Under the pieces are notes generated by a model, which was not told the origin of the DNA, did no database searches, and was given only the letters and a program-made list of their open reading frames with translations. The position numbers and the translations under genes are program-made. A stretch of DNA of 64,000 bases. Origin: Mumia quercus (GTDB lineage Bacteria > Actinomycetota > Actinomycetes > Propionibacteriales > Nocardioidaceae). This document shows, one piece after another, positions 8,677 to 17,336 of this stretch. Each line of letters begins with the position of its first letter. Position 1 is the stretch's first letter. Location: positions 372,001 to 436,000 of the forward strand of contig NZ_JANZYO010000004.1 of the NCBI RefSeq assembly GCF_025506335.1, in the 5' to 3' direction.

Positions 8677-9641
8677 GACTGACTCTCCGTCTCCTTCATC
8701 GTCGCCGCTTCGGCGATCTCACGTGCTGCCTCGAGGTAGGACAACGAGCCCGGCGAGCTGGCGTCGTAGGTGATGACGGTCTGCTGGTAGCTCGGCGCCT
8801 CCGAGATGCGCACCGACCGCGGGATCGCCGTCTTGAGCACCCGGTCGGAGAAGTACGACCGGACCTCGTCCGCGACCCCCGCGCTCAGGCGCGTCCGGGC
8901 GTCGTACATCGTCAGGAGGATCGTGCTCAGGTTCAACGACGGGTTGAGCTGGTCCTGGACCATGTCCACGGTCTTGATGAGCTGCGACAGACCCTCGAGC
9001 GCGTAGTACTCGCACTGGATCGGGATCATCACCTCGCGCGCTGCGGCGAGCGCGTTCACCGTGAGCAGTCCCAACGACGGCGGGCAGTCGACGAACACGT
9101 AGTCGTAAGGCCGATCCGCCTGGGCGTTCCGCTCCAGGAACTCGTCAAGGGCCCGGCGTAGACGCGTCTCACGAGCCACCATCGGCACCAGCTCGATCTC
9201 CGCGCCCGCGAGCGCGATGGAGGCCGGCAGTACGTCGAGGTTCTCCACGTCCGGGCAAGGCTGGACCAGCTCGTCGATCTTCTGACCGTCGACGAGGACC
9301 TCGTAGACGCCCGGCGTGTCAGCGCTGTGCTCGACGTTGAGTGCCGTGGAGGCGTTGCCCTGCGGATCCAGATCGATCACCAGCACCCGCAGGCCGTGCG
9401 TCGCCATTGCCGCGGCGATGTTGACGGTGGTCGTCGTCTTGCCCACCCCGCCCTTCTGGTTCGCCACGATCATCACGCGGGTGCTCGCCGGACGCGGCAT
9501 CGGCTCGGCCGACTCCACGTTCTGCTGACGCTGGAGGGAGTCGGCCACCTCGCGCGCGAGTGGCGTGTCGGCGAGGACGTCTCCGGAGTGCGCGAGGTCG
9601 GAAGCACGCGGAACTGTCGGGGGTACGAAGGGCTCGCTCAC
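8673..9641 (-). CDS. parA: Chromosome-partitioning ATPase ParA
   Basis: A 322-residue Walker-type ATPase that moves ParB-parS complexes. A non-conserved about 53-residue N-terminal extension precedes the deviant Walker A KGGVGKTT (63-70), including the signature lysine. DLDPQGNAS (A' motif) and [11 protein letters not shown] (Walker B) follow. The GTG start at 9639-9641 has an AGGAG nine bases upstream. It is translationally coupled to parB (ATGA overlap). A parS site lies 24 nt upstream of its start. Confidence 0.97.
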   Translation of the reverse strand: MSEPFVPPTVPRASDLAHSGDVLADTPLAREVADSLQRQQNVESAEPMPRPASTRVMIVANQKGGVGKTTTTVNIAAAMATHGLRVLVIDLDPQGNASTALNVEHSADTPGVYEVLVDGQKIDELVQPCPDVENLDVLPASIALAGAEIELVPMVARETRLRRALDEFLERNAQADRPYDYVFVDCPPSLGLLTVNALAAAREVMIPIQCEYYALEGLSQLIKTVDMVQDQLNPSLNLSTILLTMYDARTRLSAGVADEVRSYFSDRVLKTAIPRSVRISEAPSYQQTVITYDASSPGSLSYLEAAREIAEAATMKETESQS

Positions 9642-9664
9642 GCAGCCATCTCCTCAGGGGTCTT

Positions 9665-9680
9665 TGTTTCACGTGAAACC
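9665..9680. promoter_or_regulatory. parS site upstream of parA
   Basis: TGTTTCACGTGAAACC matches the parS consensus at 15 of 16 positions. It lies in the 149-nt gap between rsmG and parA, in the 5' leader of parA, where ParB binding could also damp parAB expression. Confidence 0.93.
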
Positions 9681-9790
9681 GGCGGTCGCTGCCACCCGAC
9701 CGGTGTCTTCACGACATCCTCGGGGAGCGGATCCGTCTTGGGGGAAAGCCACGGATAGCCAAGACCGTGGGCAATGTGGAGGACTGGCAT

Positions 9791-10423
9791 TCAACCCGCC
9801 TTGTCGATGATGACGATGGTCGTAGGCGTCTCGACGACTCCCTCACCGTACGACGCCACGCGTGGGTTTGTCCCACCCGCCGCGCGGATAGCGGCGAGTG
9901 ACTCAGCAATCTCCTCTTCAGCGGACGATCCTTTGATCGCCCACATCTGTCCGCCGCTGCGCACCAGCGGCAGCGACCACCGGGCGAGCTTGCCGAGGGA
10001 GGCCACCGCGCGCGAGGTCACGACGTCGTACTCCCCTGCAACCTCCTCCGCACGGCCTCTCGCGACCTCCACGTTGGACAGTCCGAGCTGGTCGACCGCC
10101 TCCGACAGGAACGTGGTGCGGCGGAGCAAGGGTTCGATGAGGGTCAGACGGACGTCCGGCCGCGCGATCGCCCAGACCAAGCCCGGCAGACCCGCGCCGC
10201 TTCCCACATCTGCGACCGAGATGCCGGTCGGCAGGCCAGCTGCGGGGAGAGCGCAGTTGATGAGGTGACGCGTCCAGATCCGCGGGACCTCGCGCGGGCC
10301 GATCAGCCCTCGGACCACCCCTTCTGTCGCCAGAAGATCTGCATACCGCCGAGCCACATCGAGGCGGCCGCCGAAGATGGCGGCCGCCTCGGGTGGGGGC
10401 GATGTTTCACGTGAAACATCCAT
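9791..10423 (-). CDS. rsmG: 16S rRNA (guanine-N7)-methyltransferase RsmG (GidB)
   Basis: A 210-residue SAM-dependent methyltransferase that makes m7G in the 530 loop of 16S rRNA. SAM motif I reads VADVGSGAGLPGL, and the family motifs TRHLINCALPA, LIEPLLRRTTFLSEA and VTSRAVASL are present. Its first codons contain the consensus parS site (10403-10418), giving the N-terminal peptide DVSRETS, which is therefore likely shaped by DNA function rather than enzyme function. The position between jag and parA is the conserved one. In other bacteria, loss of this gene gives low-level streptomycin resistance. Confidence 0.96.
   Translation of the reverse strand: MDVSRETSPPPEAAAIFGGRLDVARRYADLLATEGVVRGLIGPREVPRIWTRHLINCALPAAGLPTGISVADVGSGAGLPGLVWAIARPDVRLTLIEPLLRRTTFLSEAVDQLGLSNVEVARGRAEEVAGEYDVVTSRAVASLGKLARWSLPLVRSGGQMWAIKGSSAEEEIAESLAAIRAAGGTNPRVASYGEGVVETPTTIVIIDKAG
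10403..10418. promoter_or_regulatory. Perfect consensus parS at the rsmG start
   Basis: TGTTTCACGTGAAACA matches the parS consensus at all 16 positions, and the palindrome extends to 20 bp (10401-10420). It overlaps codons 2-7 of rsmG. Confidence 0.96.
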
Positions 10424-10432
10424 CAGCAGGGA

Positions 10433-11008
10433 TCAGTCAGGAAGGATGACGACGCGGCGGTGAGGCTCCTGGCCCTCGGACTCGCTCGTGAGCCCGGCCG
10501 CCGCGACAGCGTCGTGAACGACCTTGCGCTCGAACGGCGACATCGGGTCGAGGCGAAGCTCTTCGCCAGACTCGCGGACCTTCGCGATGCTCTCCTCAGC
10601 GAGCCGGGTGAGGACGTCCCGCCGGCGTGCACGGAAGCCGTCGACGTCCAGCATCAAGCGGCTGCGCTCACCAGTCTCGCGGTAGACAGCGAGACGAGTG
10701 AGCTCTTGGAGCGCCTCGAGGACCTCACCGTCGCGGCCGACCAGCATCCCCAGGTCGCCACCGACGAGAGACACCGCGGCGCGGTTGCCCTCGACGTCCA
10801 TGTCCAGGTCGCCGTCGAGGTCGGCGATGTCGAGGAGCTCCTCGAGGAAGTCCGCGGCGATGTCACCCTCGTTCTCGAGGCGCTCGATGCGCTTGCTGCG
10901 CGAGGCCGCGCTCTCGTTGCTCGTCTCCGCCTCACTCAGGGCGTCGACAGTCGCGTCGCCGTCCGGGTCCGAGGCCGGGGCGTTCGTGTCGTGTGACGTC
11001 TCAGTCAC
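10433..11008 (-). CDS. jag: KH/R3H RNA-binding protein Jag (KhpB)
   Basis: A protein of about 191 residues found beside yidC in most Gram-positive bacteria. An acidic N-terminus of about 55 residues is followed by a KH-like domain containing GRDGEVLEALQELT. A C-terminal R3H domain has R-x-x-x-H spacing in the segment ending DPMSPFERKVVHDAV. It binds RNA and, in streptococci, works with KhpA in cell elongation. Two in-frame GTG starts exist: the one at 11006-11008 has GGGAGG eight bases upstream, whereas the one at 11015-11017 abuts that motif, so the shorter form is chosen. It overlaps the yidC stop by 8 nt. Confidence 0.93.
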   Translation of the reverse strand: MTETSHDTNAPASDPDGDATVDALSEAETSNESAASRSKRIERLENEGDIAADFLEELLDIADLDGDLDMDVEGNRAAVSLVGGDLGMLVGRDGEVLEALQELTRLAVYRETGERSRLMLDVDGFRARRRDVLTRLAEESIAKVRESGEELRLDPMSPFERKVVHDAVAAAGLTSESEGQEPHRRVVILPD

Positions 11009-12029
11009 CGCTTCCACCTCCCTCTCCGGACGCGGAGTCCGAGGAGTTGTCGTTCGTCGATGAGTCAGGGCCTGCGGACTGGTTCTGCTGCCCGCGGGGA
11101 GCGGAACCCTTCTTGCGCTGCTCCCGCGTCTGCTTCTTCGGCTGCTGGCGGCGAGGAGTGGGCGTGGGGGTCTCGGTGACCTCGGGCGCCGGCTCCTCCT
11201 TCAGCTTGCCGCGCTTCTTGTCACGCTCGCGCTTCGCCTCGAACGCCGGGGTTCCCGGTGCCGGGTTGTTGCGGATGACGTAGAACTGCTGCCCCATGGT
11301 CCACGCGTTCGACGTCGTCCAGTACAGCAGGACGCCGACGGGGAACGCGATACCGCCGATGGCGAAGACGAACGGGAGCACGTAGAGGAGGAGCTTCTGC
11401 TGCTGCGCGTACGGGCCGGACAGGGCGTCCTTCGGCATGTTCTTCATCATCAGCTGGCGCTGCGTGAGGAACGTCGTGGCCGTCATCAAGATGACGAGGA
11501 TCGCCGTCACGACCTTGACGTGCATGTTGTCGTCGGTGAACCGGCTCGCGATCTGGACGCCGAGGAAGGTGGCGTTCTGGATCGACTCCGCCTGCGCGTC
11601 GGTGAGCACGCCGTACGCGTTGCCCCGGGCGGCGTGATCGATCACCCGGAAGAGCGCGAAGAAGATCGGCATCTGCAAGATCAGCGGCAGGCACGACGCG
11701 AACGGGTTGGTGTTCGCCTCGCGGAACAGCTTCATCTGCTCCTGGGCCATGCGCTCGCGGTCGTGCCCGTACTTCTTCTGGAGCTCGCGGATCTTGGGCT
11801 GCAGCAGCTGCATGTTGCGGCTGGCTTTGATCTGCTTGACGAAGAGCGGGATGAGCAGCATCCGGATCGTGATCGTCAGACCGATGATCGAGAGCGCCCA
11901 CGTCCAGCCGGAGTCAGGGTCGAGCCCCAGCTTGGTGAACACCCAGTGCCACGCCACCATGATCGCCGAGACCACGTAGTACAGCGGCTGCATGATGGTG
12001 TCGAAGAAGTTGCCGATCGCGTCGAACAT
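11001..12029 (-). CDS. yidC: Membrane protein insertase YidC/OxaI
   Basis: A 342-residue insertase that helps Sec and SRP place proteins in the membrane. The first helix starts at FDAIGNFFDTIMQPLYYVV. The hydrophilic-groove region includes the Arg of TITIRMLLIPLFVKQIKAS and the coiled cytoplasmic hairpin QLLQPKIRELQKKYGHDRERM. Five core helices are followed by a long basic/proline-rich tail (about 90 residues, rich in K, R, T and P) of the kind that contacts ribosomes. ATG 12027-12029 is the start; it overlaps the yidD stop (ATGA). Confidence 0.96.
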   Translation of the reverse strand: MFDAIGNFFDTIMQPLYYVVSAIMVAWHWVFTKLGLDPDSGWTWALSIIGLTITIRMLLIPLFVKQIKASRNMQLLQPKIRELQKKYGHDRERMAQEQMKLFREANTNPFASCLPLILQMPIFFALFRVIDHAARGNAYGVLTDAQAESIQNATFLGVQIASRFTDDNMHVKVVTAILVILMTATTFLTQRQLMMKNMPKDALSGPYAQQQKLLLYVLPFVFAIGGIAFPVGVLLYWTTSNAWTMGQQFYVIRNNPAPGTPAFEAKRERDKKRGKLKEEPAPEVTETPTPTPRRQQPKKQTREQRKKGSAPRGQQNQSAGPDSSTNDNSSDSASGEGGGSGD

Positions 12030-12286
12030 CAAACCCCTCGCGGTGGAGTCGGGGAGGATCCGCCTGCTGCGGATCGGGGGGGAACGGGGTCGTAGCCGCC
12101 GGCGGCCCACGGGTGGCACCGGCCGATACGTCGTACTGCCATCCAGCTTCCTCGGAGCGCTCCGTGCTCCTCGACCGCGCCGAGCGCGTAGGCCGAGCAC
12201 GAGGGGTAGTAGCGGCACACCTGCCCGTACAACGGGCTGATCGCAAACCGGTACGCCTTCAGGAGGGCGATGAGGAGGAACTTCAT
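12029..12286 (-). CDS. yidD: Membrane protein insertion efficiency factor YidD
   Basis: An 85-residue protein with the family pattern: an amphipathic N-terminus ([20 protein letters not shown]), then the Cys-rich motif [19 protein letters not shown], and R-x-x-R-C-H-P-W-x-x-G-G-Y-D-P-V-P. It is membrane-associated and assists YidC-dependent insertion. The chain is coupled to rnpA upstream (2-nt spacing) and yidC downstream (4-nt overlap). Confidence 0.95.
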   Translation of the reverse strand: MKFLLIALLKAYRFAISPLYGQVCRYYPSCSAYALGAVEEHGALRGSWMAVRRIGRCHPWAAGGYDPVPPRSAAGGSSPTPPRGV

Positions 12287-12287
12287 G

Positions 12288-12644
12288 TCAGGAAGGAGTC
12301 CTCGTCTGACTCAGACGCTCGAGGACCAGGTCGAGATCGTGCCCGAGCTCGACACTCGAACGCCGTGCCGCGGGCGGGAGCGCGCGCAGCACGACGTCGG
12401 ATCCACCAGGCAGCGCGCTCAGACGTGAGGCCATCAAGGCCCGCAGGCGCCGCTTGACCGTGTTGCGCGTGACGGCGTTCCCGACCTGCTTGCCCACGAC
12501 GAACGCCACCCGAGTCGCGTCTTCCGACGAACGGGCCCTCAAACGACCATGGGCGAGGACGGTGCGGGATCCCGCACGGCGTCCCCGCCTGATGGTGGTC
12601 CGGATGTCGTCGCTCGTGCGCAGGCGATGGGCTGCGCTCAGCAC
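12288..12644 (-). CDS. rnpA: Ribonuclease P protein component
   Basis: A 118-residue basic protein that joins RnpB RNA to cleave the 5' leader of pre-tRNAs. The start is GTG 12642-12644 ([20 protein letters not shown], the usual N-terminus of this family), giving normal family length; the open frame upstream encodes a proline/arginine shadow. The signature RNR-like helix reads [12 protein letters not shown]. It lies 17 nt after rpmH, the universal order. Confidence 0.95.
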   Translation of the reverse strand: MLSAAHRLRTSDDIRTTIRRGRRAGSRTVLAHGRLRARSSEDATRVAFVVGKQVGNAVTRNTVKRRLRALMASRLSALPGGSDVVLRALPPAARRSSVELGHDLDLVLERLSQTRTPS

Positions 12645-12661
12645 CGCACGGCCAGCACGGC

Positions 12662-12799
12662 TCAGGCCGACAGGCGTGCGCGGCCCTTGCGACGACGATC
12701 GCCGAGGATCGCGCGGCCGGCGCGGGTGCGCATACGCAGGCGGAAGCCGTGCTTGCGGGCGCGGCGGCGGTTGTTCGGCTGGAAGGTGCGCTTCGTCAC
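12662..12799 (-). CDS. rpmH: 50S ribosomal protein L34
   Basis: A 45-residue protein: [18 protein letters not shown], then [26 protein letters not shown]. This is an almost canonical L34, which contacts 23S rRNA domain I. The GTG at 12797-12799 has GGGGAG seven bases upstream. An in-frame ATG five codons earlier would add a non-conserved leader and overlaps that ribosome-binding site, so it is rejected. This is the first gene of the minus-strand rpmH-rnpA-yidD-yidC-jag-rsmG-parAB series. Confidence 0.97.
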   Translation of the reverse strand: MTKRTFQPNNRRRARKHGFRLRMRTRAGRAILGDRRRKGRARLSA

Positions 12800-13060
12800 G
12801 GGAGTGCTCCCCATCGTGTCTCGGACCGCAAAGGATCACGGTCATCGGGTACTGGGCGGTCTCTGGCTCGACGGCCACCGCCCGCCTGCGTACGCGCGCG
12901 AAAGCGGCCCGTACGTAGGCATGCGGCAGGTGTCGAGAACCCTCGACCTCTCAACGGTACGTGGTCGCTCCTCAGGTGGTCAAACCGGCCTTACACCCGT
13001 GACGCCTCACACGTCCAGAGCCCACGCCGCGAGCCCCAGGTTGCGGACGGCTCCGAGGCC

Positions 13061-13226
13061 TGTGGACAATCGGTTGCCGCTGACCATTTGTACTGTTAGC
13101 GTCCCCGGGATACCACGATATCCACAGGCCGAGCCCGTCGTGCGCGAGGTCGCACGATCACTGATATCGCGGGGATCTCGTCACGGGGAGCGGTAAGTCC
13201 ACAGATTGTGGATAACGATGTGGACG
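13061..13226. promoter_or_regulatory. dnaA upstream region with DnaA boxes (rpmH-dnaA gap)
   Basis: The 463-nt gap 12800-13262 separates divergent rpmH and dnaA. Two perfect DnaA boxes occur in reverse orientation: TGTGGACAA at 13061-13069 and TGTGGATAA at 13207-13215. One single-mismatch box lies at 13118-13126 (ATATCCACA). GTCCACA immediately before the second perfect box forms an inverted box pair with it (13197-13215). A possible dnaA promoter is TTGCCG (13074-13079), 17 nt, TAGCGT (13097-13102), which would be covered by the first box. DnaA autoregulation is the expected role. Bases 12800-13060 show no further feature apart from the presumed rpmH promoter. Confidence 0.7.
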
Positions 13227-13262
13227 TGCCTTCCGCACAGGGAGCCGGAGATTGGGGCCAAC

Positions 13263-14810
13263 ATGAGCGACGACCAGCCGATGCCTTCCTCGGAGGTGAT
13301 CGACAGCGCAACGCTCCACCGGCGGTGGAACGCCATCACCGAGATCCTCCCGGTCACCACCCGAGCGTGGGTGACGAGCTCCGTGCCGATCACGCTGCAC
13401 GAGAGCACCCTCCTCGTGGGGGTGCCGAACGACTTCACGCGGACGCAGATGGAGGTCCGCCTCCGGCCCCAGCTCGAGCAGGCGCTCTCGGACTCCTTCG
13501 GCCGGCCGATCCGCATCGCCGTGACGGTCGACCCGAACGTCCTGCCTGCGTCGAGCCAGGAACCGCAGGCCCAGGAAGACATCGATTTGTCGACAAATCG
13601 AGAAGTGGCTCAGTCGACGAACGACTCTGCGTCTCTCCCCTCGGAGCCCGCTGATCCCGCGACCACCGCCGCCTACCAGGACGACAGCGCGCCCGTGAGC
13701 TTCGACGCGTCGCCTGCGTTCGTGCCCACCACGAGCCGCGCCCGGCCGCCGCACCACGTCCGCGCCGCCGAGACCCGCCTCAACCCGCGCTACCACTTCG
13801 AGAACTTCGTCATCGGCTCGTCCAACCGGTTCGCGCACGCCGCGGCCGTCGCCGTGGCCGAGGCGCCGGGTCGCGCGTACAACCCGCTGATGATCTACGG
13901 CGAGTCAGGCCTCGGCAAGACGCACCTCTTGCACGCGATCGGTCACTACGTGCGCAGCCTGTACGCCAACGCGCGGGTGCGCTACGTGAGCACCGAGGAG
14001 TTCACGAACGACTTCATCAACGCGATCCGCGACGACCGGATGCCGGCCCTGCAGCGGCGCTACCGTGACACCGACGTCCTGCTCATCGACGACATCCAGT
14101 TCCTCGAGGGCAAGATCCAGACGCAAGAAGAGTTCTTCCACACCTTCAACACGCTCCACGGCTCCAACAAGCAGATCGTCATCACCTCCGACCGGCCACC
14201 GCGCGGGCTCGAGTCCCTCGAGGACAGGCTTCGTAGCCGGTTCGAGTGGGGACTGACGACCGACGTCCAGCCGCCCGACCTCGAGACACGGATCGCGATC
14301 CTCAGCAAGAAGGCCGAGATCGAGAAGCTCACCGTGCCGCCCGAGGTCCTCGAGTTCATCGCCAGCCGGATCCAGACCAACATCCGCGAGCTCGAGGGTG
14401 CGCTCATCCGCGCCACCGCCTTCGCCAGCCTCAACCACCAGGCGGTCGACCTCCCGCTCGCCGAGATCGTCCTGAAGGACCTCATCCCCGAGGGCGGGGA
14501 GCCGGAGATCACGGCCGGCCTGATCATCGCCCAGACCGCGTCCTACCTCGAGTACTCCATCGAGGAGATCTGCGGCGCCAGCCGCTCGCGAGGTCTGGTG
14601 CAGGCCCGCCAGATCGCGATGTACCTCTGCCGCGAGCTCACCGAGCTCTCGCTCCCCAAGATCGGGCAGCACTTCGGCGGCCGCGACCACACCACCGTGA
14701 TGCACGCCGACCGCAAGATCCGGACCCTCATGGCGGAGCGGCGCACGGTCTACAACCACGTCACGGAGCTCACCAACAGGATCAAGCAGCAGGCCCGTCA
14801 GGTCGGCTGA
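13263..14810 (+). CDS. dnaA: Chromosomal replication initiator DnaA
   Basis: A 515-residue AAA+ initiator that binds DnaA boxes and melts oriC. Domain I (1-90) recruits the helicase. Domain II (about 95-170) is a low-complexity linker. Domain III carries Walker A GESGLGKT (213-220) and Walker [10 protein letters not shown] (272-280). Domain IV ends in the DnaA-box-reading motif [15 protein letters not shown] (from 472). ATG 13263 is chosen over an in-frame upstream ATG because homologues start just before domain I. A 20-bp palindrome (13582-13601) sits in the linker-coding part. A strong terminator follows. Confidence 0.98.
   Translation: MSDDQPMPSSEVIDSATLHRRWNAITEILPVTTRAWVTSSVPITLHESTLLVGVPNDFTRTQMEVRLRPQLEQALSDSFGRPIRIAVTVDPNVLPASSQEPQAQEDIDLSTNREVAQSTNDSASLPSEPADPATTAAYQDDSAPVSFDASPAFVPTTSRARPPHHVRAAETRLNPRYHFENFVIGSSNRFAHAAAVAVAEAPGRAYNPLMIYGESGLGKTHLLHAIGHYVRSLYANARVRYVSTEEFTNDFINAIRDDRMPALQRRYRDTDVLLIDDIQFLEGKIQTQEEFFHTFNTLHGSNKQIVITSDRPPRGLESLEDRLRSRFEWGLTTDVQPPDLETRIAILSKKAEIEKLTVPPEVLEFIASRIQTNIRELEGALIRATAFASLNHQAVDLPLAEIVLKDLIPEGGEPEITAGLIIAQTASYLEYSIEEICGASRSRGLVQARQIAMYLCRELTELSLPKIGQHFGGRDHTTVMHADRKIRTLMAERRTVYNHVTELTNRIKQQARQVG
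13582..13601. repeat. 20-bp perfect palindrome in the dnaA linker-coding region
   Basis: TCGATTTGTCGACAAATCGA is a perfect palindrome whose central 14 bp are identical to the palindrome at 7593-7606 downstream of parB. It encodes Ile107-Arg113 of DnaA domain II, the least constrained part of the protein, and uses codons far more AT-rich than its surroundings. A protein-binding role is inferred from symmetry and recurrence. Confidence 0.6.
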
Positions 14811-14820
14811 ACACGCTCCG

Positions 14821-14855
14821 AGGGGCGGTACGACATCCGTCGTACCGCCCCTTTC
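14821..14855 (+). terminator. dnaA terminator
   Basis: Perfect 14-bp arms (14821-14834 and 14839-14852) with a 4-nt loop, followed by TTTCTT. It starts ten bases after the dnaA stop and protects the origin from read-through. Confidence 0.9.
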
Positions 14856-14857
14856 TT

Positions 14858-15258
14858 GTGATTCCTGACTACCCACATCTGGGGAAACCCCTGGGGATAA
14901 CAGCCCCAGTTCATCCACAGGACCCCGTGAGCTTCGTGCACGACCGGTGGAGGAAGTGGCGTTCCTCCACTGCCCCGCACAGACCACAAGGGCTCCATCC
15001 ACACCGCGTGAACATGGTGATTTGCGCTCTGACCTGCAACAACCAAAGTTGTCCACCGAATCAACAGCCCCTACTACTGAGGTGAGAACTACAAGATCCA
15101 CTCGTTCGTCCGAAGTCGTCCACAGGCCAAACCTGGGGACGACGAATGACAACCTCCCTGACTGGTCGCTCCGGCCGAAGCCGTGGCAGGATTCCAGGAA
15201 ACATGTCATTCACCGGCCCCAGTCGTGGCCGGCCCCACCCGTCCGGAGGCACATCGCT
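14858..15258. other. oriC: Replication origin oriC (dnaA-dnaN intergenic region)
   Basis: About 400 nt of non-coding sequence between the dnaA terminator and dnaN, less GC-rich than the genes. DnaA-box-like 9-mers with one mismatch to TT(A/G)TCCACA are at 14892-14900 (reverse, TTATCCCCA), 14911-14919 (TCATCCACA), 15049-15057 (TTGTCCACC) and 15116-15124 (TCGTCCACA). A weaker one is at 14995-15003. The AT-richer stretch 15015-15110 is a plausible unwinding region. Location between dnaA and dnaN is the standard actinobacterial oriC position. The open frame crossing this region is an upstream extension of dnaN and not a gene. Confidence 0.88.
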
Positions 15259-16401
15259 GTGAAGTTCCGCATCGACCGCGACGCCTTGGCCGACGCAGTC
15301 GCCTGGACGGCCCGGAGCCTGCCGACGCGTCCGACCGTCCCCGTGCTCGCCGGCCTCATGGTCGAGAGCACCGACGGCGGCATCGCCCTGTCGGGCTTCG
15401 ACTACGAGACCTCGGCGCGTTCGACCGTCGACGCCGACGTCGCCGACGAGGGTCGCGCGCTCGTCTCGGGCAGGCTCCTCGCCGACATCTGCAAGTCCCT
15501 CCCGTCTCGGCCCGTCGACGTCTCCGTCGACGGCACCAAGGTGTCGCTGGTGTGCGGCAGCAGCCGGTTCAGCCTCCAGACCATGCCCGTCGAGGACTAC
15601 CCGCAGCTCCCGGCGATGCCGACCGCCTCAGGGACGGTGAGCTCGGACGCCTTCGCGACCGCGGTCGCCCAGGCGGTCGCCGCGGCCGGCCGCGACGACG
15701 TGCTGCAGCTCCTCACCGGCGTCCGCATCGAGCTCGACGGCTCCACCATCTCGCTCCTCGCCACGGACCGCTTCCGGGCGAGCCTGCGCGAGCTCTCGTG
15801 GTTCCCCGAGAACCCCGACACGTCGGCGACGGCCGTGGTGCCTGCGCGCTCGCTCTCGGAGATCGCGAAGTCGTTCACGTCCGGCGGCGAGCTCACCATG
15901 GCGATCGCCACCGGCGACCAGGGCCCCGGCCTCATCGGCTTCGAGGGATCCACGAGCAGCGGCACCCGGCGTACGACGACCCGCATGCTCGAGGGCGAGT
16001 TCCCGAAGGTCCGGCAGCTGTTCGCCGCCAACGCGCAGACCGTGGCGTTCGTCGGCCGCCAGGAGCTGATCGACGCGGTCCGCCGCGTCTCGCTGGTCGC
16101 CGAGCGCAACACGCCGGTGCGGCTGACGTTCTCCGACGGCCAGGTGCTCCTCGAGTCGGGCAGCGGTGACGACGCTCAGGCACAGGAGACCCTGCAGGCC
16201 CAGGTCGAGGGCGACGAGATCGTCGTGGGGTTCAACCCGACGTTCCTCCTCGAAGGCCTCCAGGTCATGACCGACCCGGTCGTCCACCTGTCCTTCACGC
16301 AGGCGAGCCGGCCCGCGACCCTGGCAGGGGTGCAGGAGCTCGGCGGCGAGCCCGACACGTCGTTCCGCTACCTCATCATGCCGATGCGCCTCCCGGGCTG
16401 A
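15259..16401 (+). CDS. dnaN: DNA polymerase III sliding clamp (beta subunit)
   Basis: A 380-residue clamp made of three similar domains that dimerises into a ring around DNA. The start GTG 15259-15261 ([32 protein letters not shown]) has GGAGG nine bases upstream and matches family N-termini; the longer open frame runs back through oriC. The C-terminus [10 protein letters not shown] is the conserved end that lines the peptide-binding pocket for polymerase and repair partners. Confidence 0.98.
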   Translation: MKFRIDRDALADAVAWTARSLPTRPTVPVLAGLMVESTDGGIALSGFDYETSARSTVDADVADEGRALVSGRLLADICKSLPSRPVDVSVDGTKVSLVCGSSRFSLQTMPVEDYPQLPAMPTASGTVSSDAFATAVAQAVAAAGRDDVLQLLTGVRIELDGSTISLLATDRFRASLRELSWFPENPDTSATAVVPARSLSEIAKSFTSGGELTMAIATGDQGPGLIGFEGSTSSGTRRTTTRMLEGEFPKVRQLFAANAQTVAFVGRQELIDAVRRVSLVAERNTPVRLTFSDGQVLLESGSGDDAQAQETLQAQVEGDEIVVGFNPTFLLEGLQVMTDPVVHLSFTQASRPATLAGVQELGGEPDTSFRYLIMPMRLPG

Positions 16402-16452
16402 CCCGGGTTCACGCCTGCTCCCGTTCCTGCCCCCACGACTCCAAGGAGTGCC

Positions 16453-17328
16453 ATGGACATCGGACTGATCGGCCTCGGCAAGATGGGCGGCAACATGCGC
16501 GAGCGCCTGCGTCGCGCCGGCATCAACGTCGTCGGCTACGACCGCAACCCCGAGCTCGCCGACGTCTCGTCGCTCGGGGCCCTGGTCGAGGCGCTCCCCG
16601 TGCCCCGCGTGGTGTGGGTCATGGTGCCCGCCGGTGCGCCGACGCACGAGACGGTCGCCCAGCTGCGCGACCTGCTGTCGCCGGGCGACGTCGTGGTCGA
16701 CGGCGGCAACTCGCGGTGGACCGACGACCTCCGGCACGCCGGCGAGCTGGCGGAGAAGGGCATCGGCTTCGTCGACTGCGGTGTCAGCGGCGGAGTCTGG
16801 GGCCTCGAGGAGGGGTACGCCTTGATGGTTGGCGGCGCCCCCGACGACATCGCCAAGGTGACGCCCGCGTTCGACGCGCTGCGTCCCGGTCCCGACAGCG
16901 GCTACGTCCGTGCCGGTGGCGTGGGCGCAGGGCACTTCTCCAAGATGGTCCACAACGGCATCGAGTACGCGATGATGCAGGCCTACGCCGAGGGCTACGA
17001 GCTCCTCGACAAGGTCGACCTCGTCGACGACGTGACCGAGGTGTTCGCGTCGTGGCGCGAGGGGACGGTCGTCCGCTCGTGGCTCCTCGACCTCATGGTC
17101 AAGGCGCTCCAGGAGGACCCGGGTCTGTCGCGCATCCGCGGCTACGCCGAGGACTCCGGCGAGGGCCGGTGGACGGTCGAGGCGGCGATCGACAACGCGG
17201 TCCCGGTCCCGGCGATCTCCGCGTCGCTGTTCGCCCGGTTCGTCTCGCGCCAGGAGGACTCCCCGGCGATGAAGGCGATCGCGGCGATGCGCAACCAGTT
17301 CGGCGGCCACGCGGTGAAGCCGGAGTAG
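16453..17328 (+). CDS. gnd: 6-phosphogluconate dehydrogenase, decarboxylating (short, NAD-type)
   Basis: A 291-residue enzyme, the short bacterial class rather than the about 470-residue form. It has a Rossmann start ([12 protein letters not shown]), the motif VDGGNSRW, and the substrate-binding motif [20 protein letters not shown]. The catalytic segment [19 protein letters not shown] contains the active-site Lys and the N-G-I-E-Y glutamate region. It oxidises 6-phosphogluconate to ribulose 5-phosphate in the pentose phosphate pathway. Its place between dnaN and recF is a stable actinobacterial synteny without a known functional link. Confidence 0.95.
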   Translation: MDIGLIGLGKMGGNMRERLRRAGINVVGYDRNPELADVSSLGALVEALPVPRVVWVMVPAGAPTHETVAQLRDLLSPGDVVVDGGNSRWTDDLRHAGELAEKGIGFVDCGVSGGVWGLEEGYALMVGGAPDDIAKVTPAFDALRPGPDSGYVRAGGVGAGHFSKMVHNGIEYAMMQAYAEGYELLDKVDLVDDVTEVFASWREGTVVRSWLLDLMVKALQEDPGLSRIRGYAEDSGEGRWTVEAAIDNAVPVPAISASLFARFVSRQEDSPAMKAIAAMRNQFGGHAVKPE

Positions 17329-17336
17329 CCGCAGGC

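Noticed and set aside
14947-15258. N-terminal extension of dnaN across oriC
   Set aside because: Clamp homologues start at the GTG at 15259, which has its own ribosome-binding site; the extension covers DnaA boxes.
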